In this document: in pieces, positions 16,372-25,245 of the stretch
How positions within the stretch are numbered: the first letter of the stretch is position 1
Layout of the letters: every line of letters starts with the position of its first letter
Source: Ottowia testudinis
GTDB taxonomy: Bacteria > Pseudomonadota > Gammaproteobacteria > Burkholderiales > Burkholderiaceae_C
Direction of reading: 5' to 3'
Assembly (NCBI RefSeq): GCF_017498525.1
Contig: NZ_CP071796.1
Coordinates: 1,674,001 to 1,738,000 of the forward strand
Length of the DNA stretch: 64,000 bases
Program-made: the position numbers and the translations under genes
Notes under the pieces: model-generated
Told to the model about the DNA's origin: nothing
Database searches by the model: none
The model's input: only the letters and a program-made list of their open reading frames with translations

Positions 16372-17435
16372 CTTGATTAGCCCCATATCGCAGGTACCCG
16401 CTCAGGTGTTCTGATGATGCGCATGGGCTGGGGTTTGGTTGTTGCGGCTGCGCGCAGCAATCGCATTGGCAATGCCGCCAAGTCATGGCGGCGATTGAAT
16501 CGATAAGCAAACTCTGCCAGATAGCGCGCGCCATACTTGCTGTGCTTGATACCGTGATACGTCGCGGCCAAGGCCATCTTCACATTGCCCAGCATCGTGT
16601 TGACCCACTTGAAGGCGGGCAGTTGAGCGGCCTGACGACCACCGCCGGTGACATGCCGCTCGTGGCTGGCGCCCACCTGGCTCACCCGCGCAAAGCAGGC
16701 CGTGCCATCAGAGATCACCTGCGCCCCAGCGGCCAGCGCCTTGCCCGCCCATTGCTCGATAGCCTCGTTGGTAAAGCCGACTACCGGCGTCAAGCGCATG
16801 CGCTGCGGGCGCTGGCGCTCATCGGTCTGCACCGCCGCCACAAACGCCGTCTTGTTCAGCGCGCCGCGCCCGCCATGGGCGTGACCGGTGCGTTCACCGC
16901 CCAGATAGGCATCGTCAATCTCCACGCGCCCGCACAGCGGGCGCGATTCATCGCGCATACGCATGACCTCCAGCACCTTGTGCTTAAGCAGCCAGGCAGC
17001 CTTGTAGCTCACGCCCAACTGGCGGCGCAGCGCCAGCGCACTGATGCCGTTCTTGCTCTGGCTGATCAGATACAGCGCCAGGAACCACTTGGGTAAAGGC
17101 AAACGGGTGTGCTCAAAGATGGTGCCCGCGGTGACGGAACATTGGTAGTCGCATGCGGCGCACTGCCACAGACGGCGCCCATGACCATCGCGGGTGCACC
17201 AGTGGTGCGCGCCCTCGTAGCGCGGGCAGCGCCAGCCCTGGGGCCAGCGCGTGACCACCAAGGCGTCCTCGCATTGCTGCTGGCTAGTGTACAAACGCAT
17301 GAATTCGGGCAAGGACAGGCTGGCCTGAAACTGGATCGGGTTGATGGGCATGATGGCCTCAAGCTGGATGCAATCACAGTTGATGGCTATGCACCGGTAA
17401 ATCAAGGGCAAACCTGAAGTAGAGGGCTAATCAAG
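16372..17435 (-). mobile_element. IS1595-family insertion sequence, apparently complete
   Basis: A 1064-bp element. The left end CTTGATTAGCCCC and the complement of the right end CTTGATTAGCCCT form terminal inverted repeats identical over 12 bases, with further scattered matches (CAGGT). It is flanked by an 8-bp direct repeat CTTTTTTG (16364-16371 and 17436-17443), the duplication length expected for this family. It carries one intact transposase and has landed in a T-rich intergenic tract between the protease gene and a small secreted protein gene. Confidence 0.88.
16377..17351 (-). CDS. IS1595-family transposase (ISXO2-like DDE)
   Basis: A 324-residue transposase. The N-terminal zinc-ribbon region has the cysteine pairs of WRCP and QCAACDY, followed by TVTAGTIFEHTRLPLPKWF-like text (SVTAGTIFEHTRLPLPKW) typical of the family. 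The catalytic domain shows RVEIDDAYLGGE and VISDGTACF, two acidic positions of the DDE/DDN triad, and the conserved FKWVNTMLGNVKMALAATYHGI segment. The ATG at 17351 (MPINPIQFQ) has GAGG upstream. The frame is uninterrupted, so the element may still move. Confidence 0.92.
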   Translation of the reverse strand: MPINPIQFQASLSLPEFMRLYTSQQQCEDALVVTRWPQGWRCPRYEGAHHWCTRDGHGRRLWQCAACDYQCSVTAGTIFEHTRLPLPKWFLALYLISQSKNGISALALRRQLGVSYKAAWLLKHKVLEVMRMRDESRPLCGRVEIDDAYLGGERTGHAHGGRGALNKTAFVAAVQTDERQRPQRMRLTPVVGFTNEAIEQWAGKALAAGAQVISDGTACFARVSQVGASHERHVTGGGRQAAQLPAFKWVNTMLGNVKMALAATYHGIKHSKYGARYLAEFAYRFNRRHDLAALPMRLLRAAATTKPQPMRIIRTPERVPAIWG

Positions 17436-17503
17436 CTTTTTTGACCGCGAGTCGTGGTGTTTTCTATGTTTATAGCTATCAATTAAGGAGCTATCCCACA
17501 TCG

Positions 17504-17740
17504 TCAGCTGGCATAGCCCAGGCAGGCGCCGGCGTTGGGGCGGCCCTTGCATTCGCGCTTGAGGCGGGCCTCTTCGCTGCGCTGGCGCTGTGCGGCGTTT
17601 TGGCCGTCGGCATACGTCACCTTGGGGCCCGCCTCCTTGGCGCGTTTGCTGCGGGCCTTGGCGTCGGCCGGCGCGGCGGTGAGGGCGAGGCACAGCACGC
17701 ACGTCGACAGCGCGAGCGAGCGGGTGAAGACTGAGGTCAT
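17504..17740 (-). CDS. Small secreted Cys-containing protein
   Basis: A 78-residue protein with a clear signal peptide (MTSVFTRSLALSTCVLCLAL, cleavage expected after ADA near residue 27). The mature part of about 50 residues is basic and ends KRECKGRPNAGACLGYAS, with two cysteines nine residues apart that could form a disulphide. Similar short proteins ending in a C-x8-C pattern seem common in Comamonadaceae, but no function is known. It is divergent from the aminotransferase gene. Confidence 0.7.
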   Translation of the reverse strand: MTSVFTRSLALSTCVLCLALTAAPADAKARSKRAKEAGPKVTYADGQNAAQRQRSEEARLKRECKGRPNAGACLGYAS

Positions 17741-17808
17741 GAACGAACTCCCGATAGACTGAACGAGGGTGGCAGCGCTTGTGCGATGCTTGGCGGTTGC
17801 ACGATTAG

Positions 17809-18990
17809 ATGAGCGCTCCCGCCATGCGTCAAGCCGTCCTGAACCTCGAAGAATCGAAAATCCGTGAAGTCGCCAACGCCGGCTTCGGCCGCGCCGACGT
17901 GCTGCCGTTCTGGTTCGGCGAAAGCGACGAAGTCACGCCGGCCGCCATCCGCGACGCCGGCATTGCCTCGCTGCAGGCGGGCGAAACCTTTTATTCGCAC
18001 AACCTGGGGCTGCCCGAGTTGCGCCAGGCCGTGGCGGACTACACGGCGCGGCTGCACGGCCACGTGGCGGTCGACCGGCTGGCCATCACCTCGGGCGGCG
18101 TCAACGCGCTGATCGTCGCCATGCAGGCGCTGATCGACGCCGGCGACGAGGTGGTGGCGGTGACCCCGGTGTGGCCCAACCTGACGGCGCAGCCGCGCAT
18201 CCTGGGCGCGCGCCTGAGCTGCGTGGCGCTGCAGCCCGATGCCGAGGGTGCCTGGCGGCTCGACCTGCCAGCGCTGCTGGCGGCCATCACGCCGCAGACG
18301 AAGATGCTGGTGGTCAACTCGCCCAACAACCCGACGGGCTGGACGCTCTCGAAAGATGAGCAGGCGGCCATTCTGGCGCGCTGCCGCGAGACAGGCACCT
18401 GGATCCTGTCGGACGAGGTGTACGAGCGCCTCTACTACCGCGGCGATACCGCATCGGGCGCCGCGCCGAGCTTTCTGGACCTGGCCCGGCCGGACGACCG
18501 GCTGGTGGTGGTGCAGAGTTTTTCCAAAGCCTTTCTGATGACCGGCTGGCGCCTGGGCTACCTGGTGATGCCGCCCGCCATGACGCCGCAAGTCGGCAAG
18601 CTGCTGGAGTTCAACACCTCGTGCGCGCCGGTGTTCGTGCAGCGCGCGGCGCTGGTGGCGCTGCGGCAGACCGAGGCCATCACCCCGCGCATCGTGGCGC
18701 ACCTGCAAAGCTGCCGCGACACGTTGGTGCCGCTGCTGCAGGCCGTGCCTGGCGTGCGCACCAGCGCCGCGCCGGGCGGCATGTACGCCTTTTTGCGTGT
18801 GGACGGCTTCGACGACTCGCTGGCGCTGGCCAAACGCCTGGTGGCTGAAGCCGGGCTAGGGCTGGCGCCCGGCATCGCCTTTGCGCCCGAGGCGCAAGGC
18901 TGGCTGCGCTGGTGCTTTGCGTCGAAAGATGTGGCGCGGCTGGGGCAGGGCGTCGATCGGCTGCGCGACTGGCTGGCGGCGCAAGGCTGA
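17809..18990 (+). CDS. PLP-dependent class I aminotransferase
   Basis: A 393-residue fold-type I aminotransferase of the AspC/AlaA-like group. The PLP lysine is in SFSKAFLMTGWRLGYLVMP (about residue 240), the pyridoxal-contact Asp/Tyr region is WILSDEVYERLYY, the loop VNSPNNPTGWTLSKDE carries the conserved Asn, and the carboxylate-binding Arg is in WLRWCFAS near the C-terminus. The substrate cannot be fixed. An alternative start at 17824 (MRQAVLN) is possible. It stands alone before the polyamine genes. Confidence 0.9.
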   Translation: MSAPAMRQAVLNLEESKIREVANAGFGRADVLPFWFGESDEVTPAAIRDAGIASLQAGETFYSHNLGLPELRQAVADYTARLHGHVAVDRLAITSGGVNALIVAMQALIDAGDEVVAVTPVWPNLTAQPRILGARLSCVALQPDAEGAWRLDLPALLAAITPQTKMLVVNSPNNPTGWTLSKDEQAAILARCRETGTWILSDEVYERLYYRGDTASGAAPSFLDLARPDDRLVVVQSFSKAFLMTGWRLGYLVMPPAMTPQVGKLLEFNTSCAPVFVQRAALVALRQTEAITPRIVAHLQSCRDTLVPLLQAVPGVRTSAAPGGMYAFLRVDGFDDSLALAKRLVAEAGLGLAPGIAFAPEAQGWLRWCFASKDVARLGQGVDRLRDWLAAQG

Positions 18991-19017
18991 AGCCGCGCAG
19001 GAGGTCGGCTGCCGTTA

Positions 19018-19079
19018 TTGCTGGCTTATTCCAAAAACGATATATAATGATCGGTTCGCCCGGGCGTCAAGCGTCCGGG
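19018..19079 (+). promoter_or_regulatory. Probable speDE promoter and 5' leader hairpin
   Basis: A perfect -10 hexamer TATAAT (19043-19048) lies 19 bases after TTGCTG (19018-19023), a plausible -35 with a slightly long spacer. Just downstream, CCCGGGCG and CGTCCGGG (about 19059-19079) can form a stem around TCAAG. Transcription from here would give speD a leader of about 200 bases with no convincing reading frame. Confidence 0.5.
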
Positions 19080-19259
19080 ACATCTTCCGCTCCAACGGGC
19101 TGCCATGATTTTCGACGTGGCGCCAGGCTTCTGGAGCGGGCTTCGTTTCCGCGCGGGCGCTTGTCGCAGGCCTGGTCAGCGGTTTCCGTGGCCGTTGCCA
19201 GCGGGTGGTTGTCGCTCGGCGGCGTGCCCTGTGGGCCACTCAGCTTGTGGAGATGTGAC

Positions 19260-19703
19260 ATGCGTGTTCTGCCTCATACCGATTCCCCGACCCCTGTCAT
19301 CGCGTCCGGCGCCGCGCTGGGCGGCGGACGCGCCGTGACGCGCAAGGCGCCCGGCCTGCACTTGATCGGCGATCTGTACGCCTGCCAGGGCGACGCCCGC
19401 CTGATGACCGACGCCGGCGCGCTCGAAGCCTTCTGCAAGCAGGCTGTGCTGGATGCGGGCCTGACCACTGTCGGCAGCCTGTTCCACAGCTTTGGCGAGG
19501 GCGAGGGCGTGACCGGCGCCGTCGTGCTGGCCGAATCGCACCTGGCGCTGCACACCTGGCCGGAAGACGACTACGTCACGCTCGACGTCTACGTCTGCAG
19601 CTACAGCTGCGACAACTCGGCCAAGGCCGAAGCGCTGTTCGACACGCTGCTGCAGGCCTTCAAGCCGGCCGACCCGCACCTGCACCGCGTCGTGCGGGCA
19701 TGA
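19260..19703 (+). CDS. speD: S-adenosylmethionine decarboxylase proenzyme
   Basis: A 147-residue class 1b AdoMet decarboxylase that makes decarboxylated AdoMet, the aminopropyl donor for spermidine. The self-cleavage site is in AESHLALHTWPEDDY: the serine of ESH becomes the pyruvoyl group, and the downstream His and Cys (DVYVCSYSCDN) are the processing and catalytic residues of the family. The N-terminus RKAPGLHLIGDLYAC matches the beta-strand and [GDLY] motif. The ATG at 19260 is used; upstream in-frame sequence is leader. It overlaps speE by four bases. Confidence 0.95.
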   Translation: MRVLPHTDSPTPVIASGAALGGGRAVTRKAPGLHLIGDLYACQGDARLMTDAGALEAFCKQAVLDAGLTTVGSLFHSFGEGEGVTGAVVLAESHLALHTWPEDDYVTLDVYVCSYSCDNSAKAEALFDTLLQAFKPADPHLHRVVRA

Positions 19704-20653
19704 GCGCGCCCGCGCGCGGCGATGCGTTCGCCGTCGAGCAGCTGTCGCCCGACTTCGGCTTTTACCTGCGCACCACCGACCTGCTGGCCGAGGCGCGCTC
19801 GGCCGATCAGCACATCGAGATCGTGCAGACGCCGCTGTTCGGCCGCGCCATGCGCATTGACGGCTGCTTCATGACGTCGGAGCAGGACGAATTCTTCTAC
19901 CACGAGCCGATGGTGCACCTGCCCGCCATCACGCACGGCGACGTGCGCCAGGCGCTGATCGTCGGCGGCGGCGATGGCGGCGCGGCGCACAACCTGCTGC
20001 GCTACCCGCGCCTGGAGCGCGTGGTGCTGGCCGAACTCGACCGCGAGGTGATCGACATGGCGCGCCAGTGGCTGCCTGCCGTACACCGCGGCGCCTTCGA
20101 CGATCCGCGGCTGGAGCTGCGCCTGGGCGACGGCCGCGCCTACATCGAATCGTGCGAAGCGCAGTTCGACCAGATCGTGCTCGATCTGACCGACCCGTTC
20201 GGGCCGGCGGTGGCGTTGTATACGCGCGACTTCTACCGGCTGTGCCAGCGCGCGCTCAAGCCCGGCGGCGTACTGTCGCTGCACGTGCAGTCGCCCATCC
20301 ACCGCGGCGACATGATGGCGCGCATCGTGGCCTCGCTGCGCAGCGTGTTCGGCGTCGTGCGGCCCTATCTGCAATACGTGCCGCTGTACGGCACGCTGTG
20401 GGGCATGGCGATGGCGTCCGATCGCGCCGACCCGCTGACCGTGTCCGCCACAGAGGTGGATGCGCGGCTGGCGGCGCGCGGTTTGAACGGCCTCAAGCTC
20501 TACAGCGGCGCCACGCACCACGCCATGCTCAGTCTGCCGCCATTCGTAAAAAACCTGCTGTCGGCGCCCGCCGCGCCGATTGATGACGGAGATGATCTGG
20601 ACGAGTCAAGCTTGGCGCTGCCAGCCGGCGCATTGTGCCTGGTTGAGGGGTGA
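19700..20653 (+). CDS. speE: Spermidine synthase
   Basis: A 317-residue polyamine aminopropyltransferase that joins decarboxylated AdoMet and putrescine. The Rossmann methyltransferase-like core has ALIVGGGDGGAAHNLLRYP, acidic AELDREVIDMARQWLP and LGDGRAYIES, with the catalytic aspartate in IVLDLTDPFGP. The gate-loop region DEFFYHEPMVHLP is conserved. ATGA overlap with speD indicates a two-gene operon. The Ala/Asp-rich C-terminal tail of about 30 residues is not conserved. Confidence 0.95.
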   Translation: MSAPARGDAFAVEQLSPDFGFYLRTTDLLAEARSADQHIEIVQTPLFGRAMRIDGCFMTSEQDEFFYHEPMVHLPAITHGDVRQALIVGGGDGGAAHNLLRYPRLERVVLAELDREVIDMARQWLPAVHRGAFDDPRLELRLGDGRAYIESCEAQFDQIVLDLTDPFGPAVALYTRDFYRLCQRALKPGGVLSLHVQSPIHRGDMMARIVASLRSVFGVVRPYLQYVPLYGTLWGMAMASDRADPLTVSATEVDARLAARGLNGLKLYSGATHHAMLSLPPFVKNLLSAPAAPIDDGDDLDESSLALPAGALCLVEG

Positions 20654-20663
20654 AAAAGTGCTT

Positions 20664-20716
20664 CGCCGCTTGATGGGCAAGCGCGAGCAGCTATCAATAG
20701 GGTAGCGATAGCCTCT
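20664..20716 (-). repeat. Dispersed repeat family B, copy downstream of speE
   Basis: CGCTTGATGGGCAAGCGCGA, then GCAGCTATCAATAGGGTAGC. The left part is identical to the copy after tpiA (27003 onward). CGCTTG and CAAGCG form the stem. Confidence 0.8.
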
Positions 20717-20883
20717 TCCGCTGTTCCCCCGGTATGGGCCTTCCGGGGCTGGTGGGGGCAGTGCGGCGTCGCGCCGCAACCTGACCCAGCGTCTCCCTCG
20801 TGCGTTCCGGCGCGGGCCAATACGATCACGTTGCGGACGGCGTGCCAATGCCAGCCGCGGCTTCGAGCGGCTGGGCATCCATC

Positions 20884-20913
20884 ACCCCAAACTGCGTATT
20901 GCCCGTTTGGGGT
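20884..20913. terminator. Hairpin between convergent speE and PEBP lipoprotein genes
   Basis: ACCCCAAAC and GTTTGGGGT form a perfect nine-base stem with a twelve-base loop. It lies between two convergent genes and could end transcription from either side, but there is no T tract. The rest of 20717-20949 shows no gene. Confidence 0.45.
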
Positions 20914-20949
20914 CACCCACGTGTTGCTGGAGGGCTCTTCTTCGCGGCC

Positions 20950-22008
20950 TCAATTCGGATACCGGCCCGTCCAGGTGAATTGGCCAACGATGACGCTGCC
21001 GTACGCGGCCTCAAAAGTTGACCGGGTGTAGGTCGGCACGGGCGACGCGGGCACCGCGGTGGCGCCACTGCCCAAGGCGTATACCGTGATCTTGTACACG
21101 TGGTTGGACGGCGGGTTCGGGCCTTGGTAGCCAGGCTGACCGTTGTAGGCGGTGCCTAAAACCACGCCGCTGAGGGCGCCCAGATTCTCGCCCTGAGCGA
21201 TGGTCAAGTGGTCGGGCGGCAGATTGAACACGCCCCAGTGCACGCAGGCTGCGCTGCCTGTGCCGCAATCAGGAGAAGTCTCGTCATCCATCACGATGGC
21301 CAAGTACTTTGTTCCAACAGGCACGTTGGCGATCGACAGTGCCGGAGAAGTGTTGTTGCCTCCTTTTGCGGTAGCCACGTACTCGATGGGGATGACTCCA
21401 CCGTTGGTGAAGGAGGTGGAGGTCACGGCCATGGGGGTGGCGGTGGCGGTCACTTTGACATTGGACGCCGCACTGCTGAGCTTGCCGTCGCTCACGATCA
21501 GTTGAACCACGTATTCGCCCGCCACATCAGCCACCAGAGTGGGCTTGGCGGCCGTGGTGGAAGAAAGGCTGGCGTTGCTGCCCGCGGGCTTGGACGACAA
21601 AGTCCACTGGTAAGTCAGGTTGTCGCCATCAGGATCGGTTGACGATGACCCGTCCAATTGAGCGGTGGCACCTATAGCAACGGTCTGGCTCGTGCCGCTG
21701 TTGGCGGACGGTGCACGGTTCGTGGGCGCTGGTGCAGGAGCCGGAGCAGGCGCCGGGGAGGGTGCGGGTGCCGGGGAGGGTGCTGGAGCAGGCGCCGGCG
21801 CTGGAGCAGGTTTGGGATTAGGAGTGGGGGTTGGTGTAGGGATTGGTGTTCGTGATGGGTTGGGCGTTGTCGAAGGTGCCGGGGCGGGGGCCGGGCCGTT
21901 GGTTACCGCCGGCAGCGGGTCAGAAATGAAGCCGGCGTCTGAATCGCCGCCACAGGCGGCAAGCGCCATCAGCGAACTGAGCAGGACGAGATGCGTGCGT
22001 TGTTTCAT
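20950..22008 (-). CDS. Lipoprotein with a PKD-like and a PEBP/YbhB domain
   Basis: A 352-residue modular lipoprotein. Residues 1-19 form a lipoprotein signal ending LMALAACGG (Cys19 lipidated). Residues about 38-100 are a Pro/Ala/Thr/Ser linker of PAPAP and TPTPTP repeats. Residues about 100-190 form a PKD-like beta-sandwich (ATAQLDGSSSTDPDGDNLTY, WTLSSKPAGS, LVADVAGEYVVQLIVSDGKL). Residues about 195-350 form a phosphatidylethanolamine-binding-protein domain (YbhB/YbcL type): YLAIVMDDETSP, CVHWGVFNLP, YNGQPGYQGPNPP, HVYKITVYAL. The conserved ligand-pocket His is kept. The combination suggests an exposed small-ligand binder; its ligand is unknown. Confidence 0.88.
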   Translation of the reverse strand: MKQRTHLVLLSSLMALAACGGDSDAGFISDPLPAVTNGPAPAPAPSTTPNPSRTPIPTPTPTPNPKPAPAPAPAPAPSPAPAPSPAPAPAPAPAPTNRAPSANSGTSQTVAIGATAQLDGSSSTDPDGDNLTYQWTLSSKPAGSNASLSSTTAAKPTLVADVAGEYVVQLIVSDGKLSSAASNVKVTATATPMAVTSTSFTNGGVIPIEYVATAKGGNNTSPALSIANVPVGTKYLAIVMDDETSPDCGTGSAACVHWGVFNLPPDHLTIAQGENLGALSGVVLGTAYNGQPGYQGPNPPSNHVYKITVYALGSGATAVPASPVPTYTRSTFEAAYGSVIVGQFTWTGRYPN

Positions 22009-22266
22009 GAAAAAACTCCGATGGTGAAGAAAGTTGCCATGGCAACGAAGATGACCGGGGGATTTTGTATTGAATGGTATCCAAAACCCACATTCAGCCG
22101 GTCAGATGTTTGAATGGGCGTGGTGAAATTGCCCACAAAACCACGATGCGTCTCGAGTCGATGCGCATCGGTCTTGCCCGGCCATCGGGGCTTGCTTGGC
22201 CTGAATTGTTTGAATGCCGAGAGCCCTGTCATGGCGGCGGCGATAACGATGGGCACCCAGGCTCGC

Positions 22267-22295
22267 GCTGGGCGCTGATCCGGGTCGTCTATAAT
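22267..22295 (+). promoter_or_regulatory. Possible rpsO promoter
   Basis: A perfect -10 TATAAT at 22290-22295 lies 90 bases upstream of rpsO. The matching -35 position (GCTGGG) is poor, so activity is uncertain. The rest of the 376-base gap upstream of rpsO shows no gene. Confidence 0.4.
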
Positions 22296-22384
22296 TTCAA
22301 GGTTTTGCAAATCGCAATACGCACGTGGCATGCAGTTCCGGCGCGTCACGCAAGTCAAACCATTTGGAACGAAGGTTTTAAGAA

Positions 22385-22651
22385 ATGATCTCCAAAGAGA
22401 ACAAGGCCGCCGTGGTCAAGGACAACGCGCGCGCCGCCAGCGACACGGGCAGCCCCGAAGTGCAAGTGGCCATCCTCACGGCCCGCATCAACGAGCTGAC
22501 CCCCCACTTCAAGCAGCACGCCAAGGATCACCACGGCCGCCGCGGCCTGCTGCGCATGGTCAGCCGCCGCCGCAAGCTGCTGGACTACCTCAAGGGCAAG
22601 GACGCCGACCGCTACCTCGCCCTGATCCAGAAGCTGGGTCTGCGCAAGTAA
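22385..22651 (+). CDS. rpsO: 30S ribosomal protein S15
   Basis: An 88-residue S15 that binds the central domain of 16S rRNA. The family signature is complete: [40 protein letters not shown] and [20 protein letters not shown]. It precedes pnp, the order found in most proteobacteria, and is separated from it by a strong terminator that would partly uncouple the two genes. Confidence 0.99.
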   Translation: MISKENKAAVVKDNARAASDTGSPEVQVAILTARINELTPHFKQHAKDHHGRRGLLRMVSRRRKLLDYLKGKDADRYLALIQKLGLRK

Positions 22652-22664
22652 GCGCATGACCACG

Positions 22665-22707
22665 AAAAACGCCTGAAGCCGTTGCCTGGCTCAGGCGTTT
22701 TTGTCTT
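22665..22707 (+). terminator. rpsO terminator
   Basis: AAAAACGCCTGA (22665-22676) pairs with TCAGGCGTTTTT (22691-22702) around a 14-base loop and is followed by further T-rich sequence. The A-rich left arm makes it work on both strands. Confidence 0.85.
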
Positions 22708-22751
22708 TTTTCGACCCCAAGGCCCGTTCGTTCAGAAGCTGAAGCTGTGTC

Positions 22752-22860
22752 ATTCCAAGAGCGCCCCGCACAGGCGGGACTATTCCTGGAATGGCATCGT
22801 GTTCTGAATGAAATGCGGCTCCAGCGCTCGTTCAGCGCGCGCTAACAGCTATCCAAAAAG
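22752..22860 (+). repeat. pnp leader with an inverted repeat and a family B-like repeat
   Basis: CATTCCA (22752-22758) can pair with TGGAATG (about 22788-22794), a possible structured leader for pnp, whose homologues are autoregulated through RNase III cleavage of the leader in E. coli. From about 22829 the sequence CCAGCGCTCGTTCAGCGCGC, then AGCTATCCAAAAAGGAG resembles a reverse family B repeat that again ends at the ribosome-binding site. Confidence 0.5.
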
Positions 22861-22869
22861 GAGCAACCG

Positions 22870-25185
22870 ATGAGCCTATTCAACAAAGTCACCAAGTCCT
22901 TCCAGTGGGGCGACAAGACCGTCGTCATGGAAACGGGCGAAATCGCCCGCCAGGCCAATGGCGCCGTGCTGGTCGACATCGACGGCACCGTGGTGCTGGC
23001 CACCGTGGCGGCCAGCAAGACGGCCAAGCCGGGGCAGGATTTCTTCCCGCTCACCGTCGACTACATCGAGAAAACCTACGCCGCCGGCAAGATTCCCGGC
23101 AGCTTCTTCAAGCGCGAAGCCAAGCCGAGCGAGCTGGAAACGCTGACCAGCCGCCTGATCGATCGCCCGATCCGCCCGCTGTTCCCCGATGGCTTCTTCA
23201 ACGAAGTGCACGTGGTCATCCACACGCTGTCGCTGAACCCCGAGGTGGATGCCGACATCGCCGCCATGATCGGCGTGAGCGCGGCGCTGTCCATCAGCGG
23301 CATTCCGTTCAACGGCCCCATCGGCGCGGCGCGCGTGGGCTACGTGGGCGGCGAATACGTGCTGAACCCCGGCCCCACCGCGCGCAAGAGCAGCGCGCTG
23401 GACCTGGTCGTCGCCGGTACCGAAAGCGCCGTGCTGATGGTCGAATCCGAGGCCAACCAGTTGACCGAAGACGTGATGCTGGGCGCCGTGGTGTTCGGCC
23501 ACGACCAGGGCAGGATTGCCATCAACGCCATCCACGAGCTGGTGCGCGAAGCCGGCAAGCCGCTGTGGGCCGACAACGGCACCTGGGCACCTGAAGTCAA
23601 GGACGAAACCTTCATCGGAAAAGTCGGTGCGCTGGCCGAGCCCAAGCTGCGCGAGGCCTATCAAATCCGCAGCAAGCAGGCTCGCACGCAAGCGCTGCGC
23701 GAGGCCACCGTGGCCGTCAAGCAGGCGCTGACCGACGAGGCCGTGGCATTCGATCCGGTCAAGCTCGACAACCTGCTGTTCGAGATCGAGGCGCGCATCG
23801 TGCGCGGCCAGATCCTGGCTGGCGAGCCGCGCATCGACGGCCGCGACACGCGCACCGTGCGTCCCATCGAAATCCGCAACTCTGTTCTGCCGCGCACGCA
23901 CGGCTCGGCGCTGTTCACGCGCGGCGAAACGCAGGCGCTGGTCGTCACCACGCTGGGCACCGAGCGCGACGCGCAGCGCATCGACGCGCTGGCGGGTGAG
24001 TTTGAAGACCGCTTCCTCTTCCACTACAACATGCCTCCGTTCGCCACGGGCGAAGTGGGCCGCATGGGCTCGACCAAGCGCCGCGAAGTCGGCCACGGGC
24101 GCCTGGCCAAGCGCGCGCTGATTCCGCTGCTGCCGGCCAAGGACGAGTTTCCGTACACCATCCGCGTGGTGTCGGAAATCACCGAGTCCAACGGCTCCTC
24201 GTCGATGGCCTCGGTGTGCGGCGGCTGCCTGTCGATGATGGACGCCGGCGTGCCGATGAAGGCGCACGTGGCCGGCATCGCCATGGGCCTGATCAAGGAC
24301 GGCAACCGCTTTGCCGTGCTGACCGACATCCTGGGCGACGAAGACCACCTGGGCGACATGGACTTCAAGGTGGCCGGCACCACCACCGGCATCACCGCGC
24401 TGCAGATGGACATCAAGATCCAGGGCATTACCAAGGAAATCATGCAGGTCGCCCTGGCGCAAGCCAAGGAAGCGCGCATGCACATCCTGGGCAAGATGCA
24501 AGAGGCCATGGGCGAGGCCAAGGCCGAGATCAGCAGCTACGCGCCCAAGCTCTACACCATGAAGATCAACCCCGAGAAGATCCGCGACGTGATCGGCAAG
24601 GGCGGCGCCACCATCCGCATGCTGACCGAGGAAACTGGCACCACCATCGACATCGGCGAAGACGGCACCATCACCATCGCCAGCACCGACGCCGCCAAGG
24701 CCGACGACGCCAAGCGCCGCATCGAGGCCATCACGGCCGAAGCCGAAATCGGCAAGGTCTACGAAGGCCCGATCACCAAGGTGCTGGAGTTCGGCGCGCT
24801 GGTCAATATCCTGCCCGGCAAGGACGGCCTGCTGCACATCAGCCAGATTGCCCACGAGCGCGTGGAGCGCGTGAGCGACTATTTGCAGGAAGGGCAGGTG
24901 GTCAAAGTCAAGGTGCTGGAGACCGACGACAAGGGCCGAATCAAGCTGTCGATGAAGGCGCTGCTAGACCGCCCGGAGGGCATGGAAGACCGCCCGCCGC
25001 GCGAGTACCGCGAGCCGCGCGGTGACCGGGGCGATCGCGGTGATCGCGGTGATCGTCCCCCGCGTGGTGACCGCGGTGACCGCGGCCCGCGCGAAGACCG
25101 TGGCGACCGCCCGCCGCGTGCCGAGCGCGAGGAGCGCCCTGCACCGGTGGAAGGCGCCGAAGGCGCTGACCAGCAACAGCAGTGA
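22870..25185 (+). CDS. pnp: Polynucleotide phosphorylase
   Basis: A 771-residue 3'-5' exoribonuclease and polymerase of the RNA degradosome. Two RNase PH domains (about residues 10-225 and 300-540) flank an all-alpha linker, followed by KH (about 550-610: [20 protein letters not shown]) and S1 (about 620-690: [20 protein letters not shown]). Phosphate-binding residues lie in [17 protein letters not shown]. The usual length is about 700; here about 60 extra residues form an RGD/RGP-rich basic-acidic tail ([20 protein letters not shown]). Such tails may bind RNA or partner proteins, which is inference. The RBS is AAAGGAG. Confidence 0.98.
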   Translation: MSLFNKVTKSFQWGDKTVVMETGEIARQANGAVLVDIDGTVVLATVAASKTAKPGQDFFPLTVDYIEKTYAAGKIPGSFFKREAKPSELETLTSRLIDRPIRPLFPDGFFNEVHVVIHTLSLNPEVDADIAAMIGVSAALSISGIPFNGPIGAARVGYVGGEYVLNPGPTARKSSALDLVVAGTESAVLMVESEANQLTEDVMLGAVVFGHDQGRIAINAIHELVREAGKPLWADNGTWAPEVKDETFIGKVGALAEPKLREAYQIRSKQARTQALREATVAVKQALTDEAVAFDPVKLDNLLFEIEARIVRGQILAGEPRIDGRDTRTVRPIEIRNSVLPRTHGSALFTRGETQALVVTTLGTERDAQRIDALAGEFEDRFLFHYNMPPFATGEVGRMGSTKRREVGHGRLAKRALIPLLPAKDEFPYTIRVVSEITESNGSSSMASVCGGCLSMMDAGVPMKAHVAGIAMGLIKDGNRFAVLTDILGDEDHLGDMDFKVAGTTTGITALQMDIKIQGITKEIMQVALAQAKEARMHILGKMQEAMGEAKAEISSYAPKLYTMKINPEKIRDVIGKGGATIRMLTEETGTTIDIGEDGTITIASTDAAKADDAKRRIEAITAEAEIGKVYEGPITKVLEFGALVNILPGKDGLLHISQIAHERVERVSDYLQEGQVVKVKVLETDDKGRIKLSMKALLDRPEGMEDRPPREYREPRGDRGDRGDRGDRPPRGDRGDRGPREDRGDRPPRAEREERPAPVEGAEGADQQQQ

Positions 25186-25189
25186 TTGC

Positions 25190-25241
25190 TGCGTATTTGA
25201 TAGCTGCTCGCGCTTGATCGACAAGCGCTAGAGGCCGATTT
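25190..25241 (+). repeat. Dispersed repeat family B, near-consensus copy
   Basis: TTGATAGCTGCTCGCGCTTG, ATCGA loop, CAAGCGCTAGAGGCC. GCGCTTG and CAAGCGC are perfectly complementary around a five-base loop. It fills the gap between pnp and the quinone oxidoreductase gene. Confidence 0.85.
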
Positions 25242-25245
25242 GACC

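Noticed and set aside
21680..21900. Tandem repeat array in minus-strand GGTGCAGGAGCCGGA-like units
   Set aside because: It is the coding sequence of the Pro/Ala linker of the PEBP lipoprotein, not an independent repeat element.
22876..24855. 659-codon minus-strand frame opposite pnp
   Set aside because: It lies wholly within a well-supported PNPase gene and its composition (GDDGAV, HAR-type) is that of an antisense shadow.
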